This document shows positions 12,942 through 26,337 of a stretch of 64,000 nt of DNA, piece by piece; within the stretch, counting starts at the first letter, position 1, and the number at the start of each line of letters is the position of its first letter. Origin of the DNA: Thamnidium elegans (lineage: Eukaryota; Mucoromycota; Mucoromycetes; Mucorales; Mucoraceae); NCBI GenBank assembly GCA_025201345.1, contig JAIXMG010000020.1:558001-622000 (forward strand). The letters run 5' to 3'. The notes under the pieces were generated by a model, which saw only the letters and a list, made by a program, of their open reading frames with translations, had not been told where the DNA came from and did no database searches. The position numbers and the translations under genes were made by a program.

Positions 12942-13063
12942 AATGTTTTATTAAATATTGATATATTACTATATGTGTATATTACCTACTTCATTTTAAA
13001 TATATAGTAATAATAATAAAAGCATCTTCTTTTGGTTTGTTTTTTTAAAGCTTTTATTTGTAT

Positions 13064-16004
13064 TTATAAGATTGATGAACCTGCACTATTATGATTAAAA
13101 TTATGAATATTATTACTATTACTATGATTGCTATTTTCTTCTGTAGTGTCAGTTAAGGGAGGAGTAGCCACCACCGTACTCTCAGAGTCTGGTGTCCCCA
13201 AGATATTGGATAATCCTACGTTTGATAAGTAACCAGCAAACGAAGAATAAAACGAAACGCGTGGATCGAATGATGTATGTCGATGTTCTTGGTCCGTAAT
13301 ACTTCCTAACATCATGCTTGCTGAATATGTCATTTCCGAATTTTGACGTTGCTGTTGTATTTGACGTGCATGGTTGATCTCATCCGTTCCGTAATCTGAT
13401 AATAAAACTGCTGGTTGGTGGCAGCAACTATTTAAGGTGGTTGTGGTCATATCACTTCCTCGTCTTTCACCATTTTGGTAATCCTCGTCTTCCTCTTCTT
13501 CCTCTTCGTCTAATAATCGATGTGTTGTAATACCTGAATCTAGTCTAGATTGCCTGGTTAGACGTTTGATATTGGTAGAGATACGCTTAATATCGCTATC
13601 ACCATCTTGCTTAGATTCTAATGGATTTAAACAAGTCTCACCTTGCAGTAATTCATTTCGATAATAACTTGTATCTGGGGAGGTATCAATACGTGTATTA
13701 AATCTAGAGTTCCAAAGCATAAGGTCGTTTTCAGACTCGACTTGCATCATGATATTGGTCATACCGTTACCATGTATTTTTAAAATATATTCTCCTGGTT
13801 TAGAACTAACAATAGAAGATCCTGAATAGGCAAATACATGTCCTTTATTTGATTTTTCCTATTGTTATTTATAAGTATTACGGTTTTTTTTTTTTTTTTT
13901 TTTTTTGGTAGGGGGTAACTTACAGAAAAAAAACTAAAGTAAGTTTTTCCCGGCATTAAAATGACTTGCATCATTTCCCAAGCAGCCAAGTAAGGAAAAT
14001 ATTTAAATAATTTCTGAATTGGTACTTGTGCCTAAAGATGAAATGAAAATAAGGGAGAGTTTTTTTTTTTTTAAGAGGGAGAAAAAGAAATTATAAAAAA
14101 TACCTCGTGTAGTTCCATCATTACACCTTGCATAAGTCCTTTTCTGGATATATTATTCAATTTAACTTTTGAATCATTGAAAGGATGACTTAAATTATTG
14201 ACCATATAATTTAAACTCATCATATCGCATTCACTGTTGTTATTAAATGGGTAAGGAGATACTTCTTCTTCTGTTACTCCAATAGCGTTATTTCGCTTAT
14301 TTGTACGTTGTCTGCCGCTTAAATCTGATTCTTTACCAATATTATTTTTTGATTCCTTTTCTGGTAAAAAGAAAGCGTGAAGTTTTGGTAAGAATAAAGT
14401 TAATAATGAAAAAGTTGTTGCCCAAACAATCATGGTTGCAGTCAAGTAATGGCGAGTATAGTAGTCTGTAGTGGGAACAAAGAATATAATAAATCCTATC
14501 AAGACGGAGAAAAATATATTGCTAAAAGAGAAATTGTTAGTTAGTTAGTTAGTTGTTATTATTATTTTTCATACAATAAATAAATAAATATACTTTACTA
14601 AACTGATAGACCGATCTGTTTATATTCGCTGTATTTTGAATAGTTTCTTCCGACAGATCGTGTCTTGAATGCAAGAAATGTAGCTAAAGCTAATTGTAAT
14701 GAACCAAATAGGGTCAATAACGAGACAAATATATTATGATTTGCTCCTTCAAATGCGCAATCAATGTAATAAGCGTTTCTAGAAACAGGTATATTGACAG
14801 TGGATACCGTACTCAGCGAAAACCAAGCAGCTAATACAATCTAAACTCCTTGTGCTTTAGTTTTTTTTTTTTTTTTTTTTTTTTTTTGGAAAGTATCTAC
14901 TTACAGCATTCGCAGCAAATATTGATCCAGATACTTTTAACAGTTGCATATCTGTCACTACAGTTCTTGTGATAAATATATTGTTGAATATACGATAAAT
15001 ACGATAATTCTTTGCAATCAAATTTCTACAATAAAAAAAATTAAGTTTTTTTTTTTTTTTTTCTAACTGGCAGAAATCAAGAAAACACTCTTTACCCTAG
15101 TACGAGAGAGTAACCTAAATGAAATGTAATTGGAATAATAGTACAACTAAATTTAGATCTGTACCCAACAAAGAAAAATAAAGATATGTATGCTAATATA
15201 AACCCAATTAGTTCAAGTACACAGAATAATGGACTATAAAAAAAAAGAGGAGGTTAAGATTCAGCTATTATAAAAAAAAAAAAAAAGTTGGTTTTCTTTT
15301 TTTACCTGGAAGCTTTAAAAACTTTTTGTTTGCGATACACAAGTACAAGTACCATACTAAGTAAAGCAACTAACGTTCCAAAAGAAGAAATAGCTAAAAG
15401 CGTAATGGTAACAGGGGATCTGTATCCCGGATTAAGATATGCTCTTTCAGGTACGCCTGTTGGTATCTATACTAATTTAAAATCAGTCAACCACAAAAAA
15501 AAACATGATCTGGTAAGTAAAGATTAATTTTATAACATAAAATATATATATATACCTTTGTTGTTCCATCGTGATATATAGGCATTGTAGTCATATTCAT
15601 ATTACCAGCTATAATTTTTCCTACTTCTACTTGTGTTCCGTTTTGAATATTGTATATTTTAAAGTTACTAAAAAAATAAAGTTAACATAAATTGATTTTT
15701 TTTTTATATATATATTTAGGTGTTACCCGGTCGCCATATCTCCATTTTGGTCAAAAATGACAGGTCCCTCGGGACCTACAAAAGACGTGTTGAATGCAGA
15801 AGGTGTAAGATGTGAACCAAGTTGTCCTGCTGCTAATCGTGTCAGAATATCAGTAGAATTTTTAGCGCGTATCGAAGAATTATAAATTGTTTGTTTAAAT
15901 CCAGCAGCCAGAACCATCATGCAAGAGTATGCTAATCCTTCGTTACTTGTGATACTAGATCGACCACTGTATGGGTATCTGTCAAAATAATATATTAGAT
16001 ACTT

Positions 16005-16048
<44 letters not shown>

Positions 16049-17491
16049 TAGAAGGGTCCAAGTGAGACCATTTATCTATAAAGTGATCAAATGGAGGGTA
16101 TCCTGTCAATTCTCTTAGATTATTTATAAGAAACACACCACCAGAAAACACAGTAGAGTAGTCTATTGGAACCAAACTATTTGTTAAACGAGCAGCGTAT
16201 TCAATCGGATCAATTACATCGCTTAATAATTGTTTTTTTATGGTTTTGCTTCCTGGACTATTATCAGAAGGTAATTCATCAATTAATGAAGAATTATAAA
16301 CCTCTGGAACGATATCCGTGTTGTTGAATCTTTGCTCTATAATGGTATTAAACTTTATGACGGCTTTATGTAATTCGTTAGCGTCTGTATCGATTGTAAT
16401 CCATACAGTATTGTTATTGATATATCCGTGATGTGCTGCGACGGTTAAAGCTGCTAATTGAGCAGATTTTTCAGCTGCTATAAAAACGATTCGAACTCCT
16501 GTTGATGCTAACGCATCAATTGAATTTTTTATATCACTTTTGGGGCCTTCGTCGTAAAAGGATTGATATGATTTGATATGTATACCGTTTGCTCGAGCTT
16601 TCATTACAACATTTTCAGATACTAGAAAAAATTAATATATCTGTTAATCCGATTGATTTATTTTAGCTATCAATATTTTACATTGTTGACCAAAATCATC
16701 GTCTGAATACAATACACCCATCACTGGCCACCCTTGACTAATTATAAAAGCCATAGCAGCATCTGAATATAACAAATTAGTAGGTGTTGTTCTAAAAAAA
16801 TATCCAAATTGAGATTTATCAGATAATGAAGCTAAGTTTAAAAAAAAAAAAAAAAAAAGAATAAAGAATAAAGTTAGACTTGATTTTATTTATAACTAAA
16901 GGTCCGCAATATTTACTTGCTATAGCAGAGAACGAGCATTGAGGTATTTGTAAAGTGCTAGTCATTAAAGCAGAAAGTGAAGTCCAAGAAGAAGATACGT
17001 CTCCTATAACACCAATTACACCTTCCTGGATTAATGAAATGGCAGAAAAGACAGCTTGCGTAATAGCTGCTTGTCCTTCCACTAATCTAGGATAAGAATC
17101 TTTTTCAATCAATGTAATGTATGCACCTGGAATCAAATTCTGAGCGTTAATCTCAGCCACAGCCAATCGGATAGCGGATATACCACTATAAGCACACACA
17201 CAAAAGTAAATCAATGGTTTTTTTATTACTGATATTTCTATTCTATTTTTACCTCATGGTCATCACCTTGGTTTTGTTATTTCCACTTTGATGAAATGGT
17301 AATAAAACACCGACTTTTAATTCTACTAGTGAATTGTTTTTTATAGCTGGATGAATAAATGTGGTGCCTTTGGTTCTGTGGACTGAAAATGCATAATTAT
17401 TATAATCGTCTTGACAATGAAATGTATTAAAGTCTTGCAGTATACCGCCGTCAATCATTGTTCGATTGGTTTTTGCTGCTATGGTTACCAT
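13064..17491 (-). CDS. Class C (GABA-B/mGluR-like) GPCR with a PH-like C-terminal domain
   Basis: I can join 13 exons in frame (17491-17253, 17185-16917, 16831-16682, 16621-16048, 15978-15727, 15667-15556, 15466-15306, 15233-15096, 15025-14905, 14840-14599, 14521-14104, 14031-13924, 13858-13064) to 1,192 residues. Residues about 50-500 are a periplasmic-binding-protein-like ligand domain (ISAIRLAVAEINAQNL, VIGVIGDVSSSWT, FFRTTPTNLLYSDAAMAF). About 545-810 are seven membrane helices of class C type, with YSLVLGNLIAKNYRIYRIF ending TM3. The tail from about 905 to 990 resembles a PH domain, ending in the helix ENDLMLWNSRF with its tryptophan. An acidic, Ser/Asn-rich tail of about 200 residues follows. 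The ligand is unknown. The ATG at 17491 abuts a splice-acceptor-like sequence and no signal peptide is seen, so a first exon may be missing. Confidence 0.87.
15998..16044. repeat. (TC)n microsatellite in a GPCR intron
   Basis: A run of about 17 CT/TC dinucleotides sits just inside the intron after the exon ending at 16048. On the coding strand it is a GA run beginning right at the donor site, so length changes could affect splicing of the receptor. Confidence 0.8.
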
Positions 17492-17854
17492 CTATGACAA
17501 CAACAACAACAACAACTAAAAAAAAAAAAAAAAAAAAAAAAAGAAGGGTTTATTTTTATTTTTTAAGAAAAAAAAAAGGAAAAAGGGAAAAATACTAAAA
17601 AAGAAAAAGAGAGAGTATATCATTAGCACGTTATTATTTATTTAAATATACATATATATGATAAAAGGGGATGTTTAAGTAATAACAATAATAATAATAA
17701 AAAGGGATTTTTTATTTTGTATATGATTTGAATTGAGGCAAGGGGTTTTATTGGTATATTTTTATATAATAAAAAGGAAAGTCTTTTTTTTTTTTTTACT
17801 GAAAGGGGAAGATGTTTTAAACCAGGAGAAAGACAGGTTTTTTTTTTTTTTTTG
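17492..17854. other. Gap upstream of the GPCR; no signal exon found
   Basis: 363 bp of T- and A-rich sequence with runs of about 20 A at 17519 and an AAC repeat. On the coding strand, a GTT repeat followed by TCATAG leads straight into the GPCR ATG, as at a 3' splice site. Only two upstream ATGs exist on that strand (near 17628 and 17651). Neither joins in frame, although the first is followed by a short hydrophobic run (MIYSLFFFF). Confidence 0.5.
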
Positions 17855-18276
17855 CTAACCACTGTATTCTAAATTACTAAACCTGGTAGGTAAATCGAAG
17901 GGTCCAAGAGCATTTATAAATGAATGATTCTTGTTTGTAGTATGACAATAATCACAGCAAGATTCATTTTGTGTCAATAGTGATGTAGTGGTTGAAGTAG
18001 TTGAAGTGGTATAAATGGATAATTCAGGTAACTCTTTGTTTCCTTTTTTTTCTGAAACAAAGGATCTGTAATGTATTTTGGGAGCAAGTAAAAATTGAAA
18101 ATTGTGGTTGTTATGACTTCCGGCGTCCTTTGAAAAACATTCGCTTGAACAATAAAGCGAATCCTGTATATTTTTAATAAGTAAAAACAAAAAATAAAAA
18201 AGCACCAAGAAAAAAGACTTACAGATTCACAAGCAATTGCTTTATCGCAAACAGTGCACCAATTTAAATCACACAT
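17855..18276 (-). CDS. Ecl1-family zinc-binding protein
   Basis: Two exons (18223-18276 and 17855-18163) give 120 residues. The start MCDLNWCTVCDKAI is followed across the 59-nt intron by DSLYCSSECFSKDAG. Together these form the Cys-x2-Cys...Tyr-Cys-Ser-x-Glu-Cys pattern of the Ecl1/Ecl2/Ecl3 family, known from fission yeast as extenders of chronological lifespan that respond to nutrient and zinc status. A second cysteine/histidine pair (CCDYCHTTNKNH) lies near residue 90, which is unusual and may add another metal site. The ATG at 18276 is the first on this strand after a long T run. The intron splits the zinc knuckle exactly between the two cysteine pairs. Confidence 0.72.
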
Positions 18277-18305
18277 TTTATACACGTTATAATAATAATA
18301 AAGAG

Positions 18306-18339
<34 letters not shown>

Positions 18340-18400
18340 TGTGCATTATTTATTTCATTTTACACAGAAAATTTTCGTGACTAGATTTATATAGAAATTT

Positions 18401-20312
<1,912 letters not shown>

Positions 20313-20625
20313 GATGCGTGCGCGACTTTTTTTATTATTTATTCAGAAAAAAGCAGCTGGGGGAAAAAAAGGGACGTTTTTGATTTATCAAAACAATATT
20401 TTTTTAAAACCGCCGACTTTCTTGGTCAAAGTCACACATGCGCGCACTTTTGGTCACTAAAGGATATGTAATATCGACTCTCTTTTTTACAGTATAACTT
20501 TTTCAATATTAATCTTATTACATTACTCTGTACGCATGGTTATACTTGTCAAACTAGTCACCTTGTACATTCCCTTTTGTTGTTGTTGTTGTTGAAAACA
20601 AAAAAAAGTTAAACTGTCATGAGAG

Positions 20626-21065
20626 ATGCTTGATTATTATACCGGTAAGTTCATTTTAGCTATTTAATTGTTGAAATTAATATATTGTCCTTTAGTGTCT
20701 GTAGTTTTCCTTTATGCCTTATTATTTTTGTCAAGGAACAAAAAAAAAATGCAATTGTTTATATACTTATGCACAGCATTATGATTTTATAATACAAAGT
20801 AAATGTAGTATTTCAGAATATAATAATATAGTTTCTAATACGTATTTAACTGTTAGGAACCTCTTTACATCTTTATGAAAATAATACGACCTGCCCTCTG
20901 GTGGATTTGTTTACGACAGAGTGGATAATGAATATACTGAATATCAACCAAAATATGCTACAGGAGAAACATCTATCAAAAAGATTGTACCATTTAGAGA
21001 ATATTTCTGATATCTCTATATCATCAGAGGAAGAAGAGGGTGAATTGCTGACACAAGCTATATGA
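20626..21065 (+). CDS. Small orphan protein, two-exon model
   Basis: Joining 20626-20644 to 20857-21065 gives 75 residues, MLDYYTGTSLHLYENN...EEEEGELLTQAI. The acidic tail and an amphipathic middle (FTTEWIMNILNIN) look like coding sequence. The 212-nt intron is long for this region. An alternative acceptor at about 20693 would instead give a short hydrophobic protein ending in a stop, so either alternative splicing or a missed exon is possible. No family is recognised. It is divergent from the Hat2 gene across 313 bp that include a CTTTTTTACAG-rich stretch and a GTT repeat at 20577. Confidence 0.4.
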
Positions 21066-21805
21066 AGGAATTTGTTTATATGAAACTCAAGTCTAAATGA
21101 CTAGTAGTTTACACGGACAAAAAAAAACTACTTTATGATGTATTAGGGTTTCAATAAATTACTATTGGTAGTGTATCATGTAATGCGACGTAATTTGTTG
21201 TAATTCATGCAAAACAGGATTAAAACCCTCACTACCAAAAAAAAAATCACCATTGATACGAGATTATCTATAGCGATTATGACTGAAAATATCTTATTAT
21301 TGGAATCTTACATCTCAGACAGTAAATACGTTCCTTTAAAAATAGACTGTGCCTGGGACCCTCTCTCATTTTTACCCGTAAACAAAAAGAACAACAGCCA
21401 TGCTTTTTCGTACCCAGCCCCCAACTACTTTTATTCTGTTTATTAAAGAGTTACTTTTTGCAGATAAAATAAAGAAGGTCATTTTACTATTGCCTTATGT
21501 TTGATTTTAATCCGATCTCGAACATTCTTTACCTTTTTTTTTTCTTTTTTCTTTTTTTTTCTGGTTGTAAATAAATAATTACAAGAGGAACCTCCATATG
21601 TACTTTTTAACAGTAATACTTTTTAAATTTAAAAAAGGAGTCGGTGACTCAAACGAACCGTACGGGAAAAGTGTGAAGGGGGGGCTTGTAAATCCAAAAA
21701 AAAAAAAAAAAAAAAAAAGATATAAATTAAAACTGTATACTTTACAATCTTTTTTCTTTTTTTCTTATACTTTTTTATCAACCCCCCACTTTTTATATAT
21801 AAATA
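21066..21805. other. Cytochrome c upstream region
   Basis: 740 bp. A 79-codon open frame at 21207-21446 lacks motifs and is not called. Closer to the gene there is a TGACTC element near 21645 and a 20-nt A run at 21697; the final 60 bases are pyrimidine-rich, typical of a strongly expressed gene. Confidence 0.45.
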
Positions 21806-22332
21806 ATGTCTACTCCTGGTGCAGGTAACGCTACTGCTGGTGCTAAGCTTTTCAAGACTCGTTGTGCTCAATGTCACACCGTTGAAGAGGTATATAAAAT
21901 ATACATATTTTTTTTTTGCATTCTGGGATTTGCATAGTGATACGATTTAAAAAAATAATAGGGTGGACCTCACAAGGTTGGACCTAACCTTCACGGTTTG
22001 TACGGTCGTAAGTCTGGTCAAGCTGCCGGTTATTCTTACACCGCTGCCAACAAGGATAAGGGTGTCGTTTGGGAGGATCAAACTCTTTTCGATGTAAGTT
22101 TTAATACAAACCAAAAAAAAAGTATTTAAAGGAAAGATATTTATTCATATTTTATATATAGTACCTCGAGAACCCCAAGAAGTACATTCCCGGTACCAAG
22201 ATGGCTTTCGCTGGTTTCAAGAAGCCCAAGGATCGTGCCGATGTTGTTGCTTACTTGAAGGTAAAAACAACCTGATTTATTACTTTTTTTTTTAATATTA
22301 ACTGATTTTTGTTATCTTAGGACTCTTGTTAA
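21806..22332 (+). CDS. CYC1: Cytochrome c
   Basis: Four exons (21806-21889, 21962-22093, 22162-22260, 22321-22332) encode 108 residues. The haem-attachment motif is CAQCH within [17 protein letters not shown]. The family block [21 protein letters not shown] and the distal methionine in [12 protein letters not shown] are present. It carries electrons from complex III to complex IV in the mitochondrial intermembrane space. Codon use is strongly biased toward C-ending codons (AAC, AAG, TTC), unlike most neighbours, which indicates high expression. The last exon codes only for DSC and the stop; without it the protein would appear truncated. Confidence 0.97.
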
Positions 22333-23313
22333 ATTCTTTTAACAACACTTTACTTAATATTTATAAGATGTTTGTAACAAAACATCTATTAGAAATTTGA
22401 TCTCTTCAGACAAATACATTTTATATATTTTCAAATAAAAAAAAGCCCTTTTATTACATTAATCTCTTTTTTTCTTTTTTTTTGTTTGTTTTAAAAAACA
22501 CAAAACAGGGTAATTATGACGGGGGGATCAACTTTTTTGTGTTAACTTATTTTTAATTGGTCTTATTTTTAGTCTGCTAACTGATTTTTCCCGTAACAAA
22601 AAAAAAAGTTTTTCTAGATCCATGATTGCCGATAAATTATAATTATGACTCAAAAACAAACAAATACATATGCTAGATATTTCCAAGATATCCGGCTTAA
22701 AAAGAGTTTCCTCCGTGTGTGTGCTTTGTGGCGCGTTGTTTATTGTTTGACGGGGCAAAAAAAAAAGTATTTGAATCCGTACACTCCCGGCTGAGATGAA
22801 AATCACGTTTTTTGTTATGTAGCAACGTAAAAAGTTTCTTAAAACCTAGCGAATAGTCAAAGTAGTATAATAAGTTTTATTTTTTTTATGCGGCTCCCCC
22901 CTTAGTTTTTGCCACTGCGAAAAAAAAAGGGGATATTTCGATGGCGTAAATAAAGTAGATTACAAGGTATTTTGAAATTGGTAGTATGCCCCTAGATCGA
23001 ACGCTTTTACTTTGTAAATAATTTGCTTAATGTCTTATATTTCACACACACAAAAGAAAGTACTTTATGTCTGTGCGCTACCTTTCCCTATGTACGTTCG
23101 TTTGTGGTTTCTTGGTAATAGTCATGTACATGTATCCCTTTTTTTAACAAGCATTTGCATAAGCTTATCTGTTTACACTATTATATTTTAAATTAAAGCT
23201 AGGCAATTACAAGTAAGATGATTTCACTTTATTTATTTATTTTAAGCAAAAAATAGTTTCGAAAAAAAAAAACATACTCCTATTTTATATATTAAAGAGA
23301 TACGTCATGTCAT
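22333..23313. other. Intergenic, AT-rich
   Basis: About 980 bp containing the cytochrome c 3' UTR (AATAAAA near 22435) and many short A or T runs. Open frames are short and without protein character. No RNA gene recognised. Confidence 0.6.
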
Positions 23314-24336
23314 TTAAAAATGGAGTTCCATCTCCTCAGCTATTATAAAGGATCATTAGCAAAGTTAAACAAAATATATACGTGTACCCATATTCTACCT
23401 TTGATTGAATTTCTGTTTGATGCTCTACCACCGTAAGCATTCAATGATTGTCTCTTGATATCTACAGACATTGGTCTATTTGCCTTTTGATTTTGAGTTT
23501 CCTTGAGGAAATCAGTAGGTCCTTCATAAGGACGAATCTTGGCAAGTGTATAAGTTACATTGTCAATGTAAGCCTTTTTGGCTATTTAAAAAGTATTAGT
23601 TACGAGAAAAAAAGAAAAAAAAAGGATAAATACTAACCTGTAGAAGGATGATCAAAAATAATTAAAGCACGCGTGTCACTCAACCATTTAATTTTATAAC
23701 CACCACGTACACCTTCATAACATCTAAAAATGTCATGTAAATGATGAGTTTTAAAAGCAGGTGGAAAATCATAGCAATCCAAAACAACTGTTGGTTCATC
23801 AACCACTGGCACTTCAACTAAATAAAAAGAATTAAAACTCATCTTTATATTACATTACAAAAGTTATTTATTACCAGGTGAATCATGATAGGAGTCCATA
23901 ATACGACTAGCCCTCTTGCTCTTTCTTTTGTCTTCATCGTTCATACTGTATCTATCGTATTGTTTAAGAATATTTTCCCAGTCTTCTTGAGGACATTCAG
24001 TATTATCGTTATCCTATAAAAAAAAAAACTTTAATATGTAAACTCGTTTTTTATAAATATATTTTTAAACTTTACATAATACTCCAAGTCATCATCACCC
24101 ATAAAACTGTTACGACTATAACGATTGTTGCTGGAAGAAGGTGGACGACGATGGATCATAGAAGACCGTTTGGATGAAGTACTTGCTTCCATTTGCAAGT
24201 CAACAGGTGGGTTGTGGATCGAAGAGCGATACTTATTACGCTTTACATCATCTTCTTCGTTACGACGATGAACAGGAACATAAGCCGACATACTATTACG
24301 ATTATTCTTCTTTTGTTGAAAAGAATCAATATCCAT
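23314..24336 (-). CDS. R3HCC1/R3HCC1L-like RNA-binding protein
   Basis: Five exons are inferred, the last encoding AEEMELHF after a 59-nt intron. The N-terminal part contains SAYVPVHRRN and RSSMIHRRPPSSSNN, which are Arg/Ser-rich. The C-terminal part contains VVLDCYDFPPAFKTHHLHDI, then GGYKIKWLSDTRALIIFDHP and KKAYIDNVTYTLAKIRPYEG. This is the unusual RRM-like fold (YDFPP...IKWxDDTHAL) of animal R3HCC1 and R3HCC1L. I do not see the R3H domain itself, so the fungal protein is shorter. If the last intron is not spliced, the reading frame runs on about 12 codons with no similarity. The function is inferred as RNA binding only. Confidence 0.72.
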
Positions 24337-26337
24337 TATATGTTTATATTTTTTATTTTTTTAAGGAGAGTTATTGGGGTATAGAGCAGAGGAAAAAAAA
24401 AAAAAAAAAAAAAAGGGAAAAAAGAGTCAAAAAATATACTTACAGTCTTCTCACTGCCACTTGGACACTTTCTTAAAAGTGGGGTCGGACTTGAGACACA
24501 GTTAAATTTCACACACCTGTAGTCTACATAATCCTATGTGCGTATAATTACCTCCAGTAACCGTATAATCACTTGATAGCCACAAAAAGTACCTTCGCGA
24601 TAAACCAGCTTCAAGCTGACGTTTAAAAATATTGATGCACGCTCTTGATAAATAGTCCTCCGTCTTCTTTATTATGAACCAATATACCAGTAAATATACT
24701 TTATATGATATACGTACATTTTTGAAAAGGAGCTTATATCTTATATTTCTTCTTCATTTATTATTTTTCTGTTTTTTCTTAGTGCTTTTGGTTTCTTTAT
24801 ATCTAAGAGTAACCGCTATACATAAAAGCACTTCTTTACCAACGTCAAACAAAATAAAAAATTTCGCCGGCACAGGTAAAATAAAATAGCACTATTAATG
24901 ATATCCAAAATATCAGGATTGATGATGTTCAGTCGTTTGGCGTGCTACAATTCCTTATCCAAGCTTACCATACATTATAGCAGACCTCTGCTAATCTAAT
25001 AGTAATCAATTACAAAAAAAAACCAGGGCAATTAATCCTTTTTTTTTTTTTTTTGAGGAATTTAGGTATGGCTCTGGTGCTTAAGCTCTTCCAAATAAAG
25101 ATACGGGACATATTTTTTTAAGGGTTAAGGAAATGAGCTCAAAAACTATTTCAAAAAAAGGTTATCCTTCTTATTCTTTTATGCTATTCGTGGTGCATTT
25201 CAGGTGTGTAAGGCAGAAAAAAATACAGAAGTATAAATGTGGTAAAATCACTCATAAAATAAATTTATCTAATAGATGATCGATGAACACATCGATTGTT
25301 TGATATACAAATATCTAGTCTTGGTCGCTTTGATTTTATAATGATCGTAAAGCGTGGATAGCTATTCATTTATAGGGTTAGTTTATTCCTAAGTGAGTCG
25401 TTACGCATTCCTTAGCAATACACCAAGTATTCGTGAAAATATAGTTTCGATCTAACCGCCCGTTATAGTATCAGAAATATTCGTTGTTGCTTGATTGTTT
25501 GAAAGTTATAAGATTTTGTTTTTTTAACAAGCGCGGGGATAACTTTTGCCGCTTAGGTTTTCGAGTGCAGTTAAATGAATGTACAGGATTACAGCGTAAG
25601 CTTAATATCGTAACTAAGCGGTCTGTACGATTTTTTTTTTTAAAAAAAAAAATGAAAAGGAGAAAAGGAGAAAAGGAGAAAAGGAGAAAAGTCAACACAA
25701 TAGAACAATAATGTTTAGGTACATTATAGCGCTGCTAATATGAGTTGTCGAGAACAAGATAATGACAAAGAAAAGGCAGCTGTACATTGCAGAGTGTAAC
25801 GCTGCGAGTCAAAAGAAGAGAGACACTTAACTGATACTGCTTATATTTTTATGGATTTCAGAGATGCGAATCATTTGAACAATTGCAAGTACTCAATACA
25901 GTAAATCTACTGTCAAAAACAGCAGATCTCTATCCAAGTGGTAGTGGAACGAAAGAACGATTTTTTTTTAATACTTATTCGCTCTCACGCGCACTTTTTT
26001 TTTTTTTGAAACTCTCTTTTTTTAAAATATATGTATATATACACACACGCACTCACACACCACACAACAGAGTTCGCTTTGGTTGAGTTTTAATAGAATA
26101 ATTTAAAGAAAATGTAATGTACAATTTGGGCAACAAAAAACAAGGCTTTTTTTTCTCTTTTTTTCTTTTTTCTTTTTTTTTTTTTTTGTTCTGTTTTTTT
26201 TTTGTTCTTTTTTTAGTTAATATTATAAAATTGTTTAGATTAATATGGCGAATAATAAGCACCTCTTCCGCGTCTAAATATAGCAACAAAAAAATATATA
26301 TAAGTAAAAGAGAAACGACTACAAAACAACTAAATAA
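24337..26337. other. 2-kb intergenic region
   Basis: It contains a 22-nt A run at 24391, a T16 run near 25040, a four-fold AGGAGAAA-type tandem repeat at 25658-25690, and mixed CT/T runs at 26145-26215. Several open frames exist only because of homopolymers. Nothing is recognisable as a gene. Confidence 0.55.
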
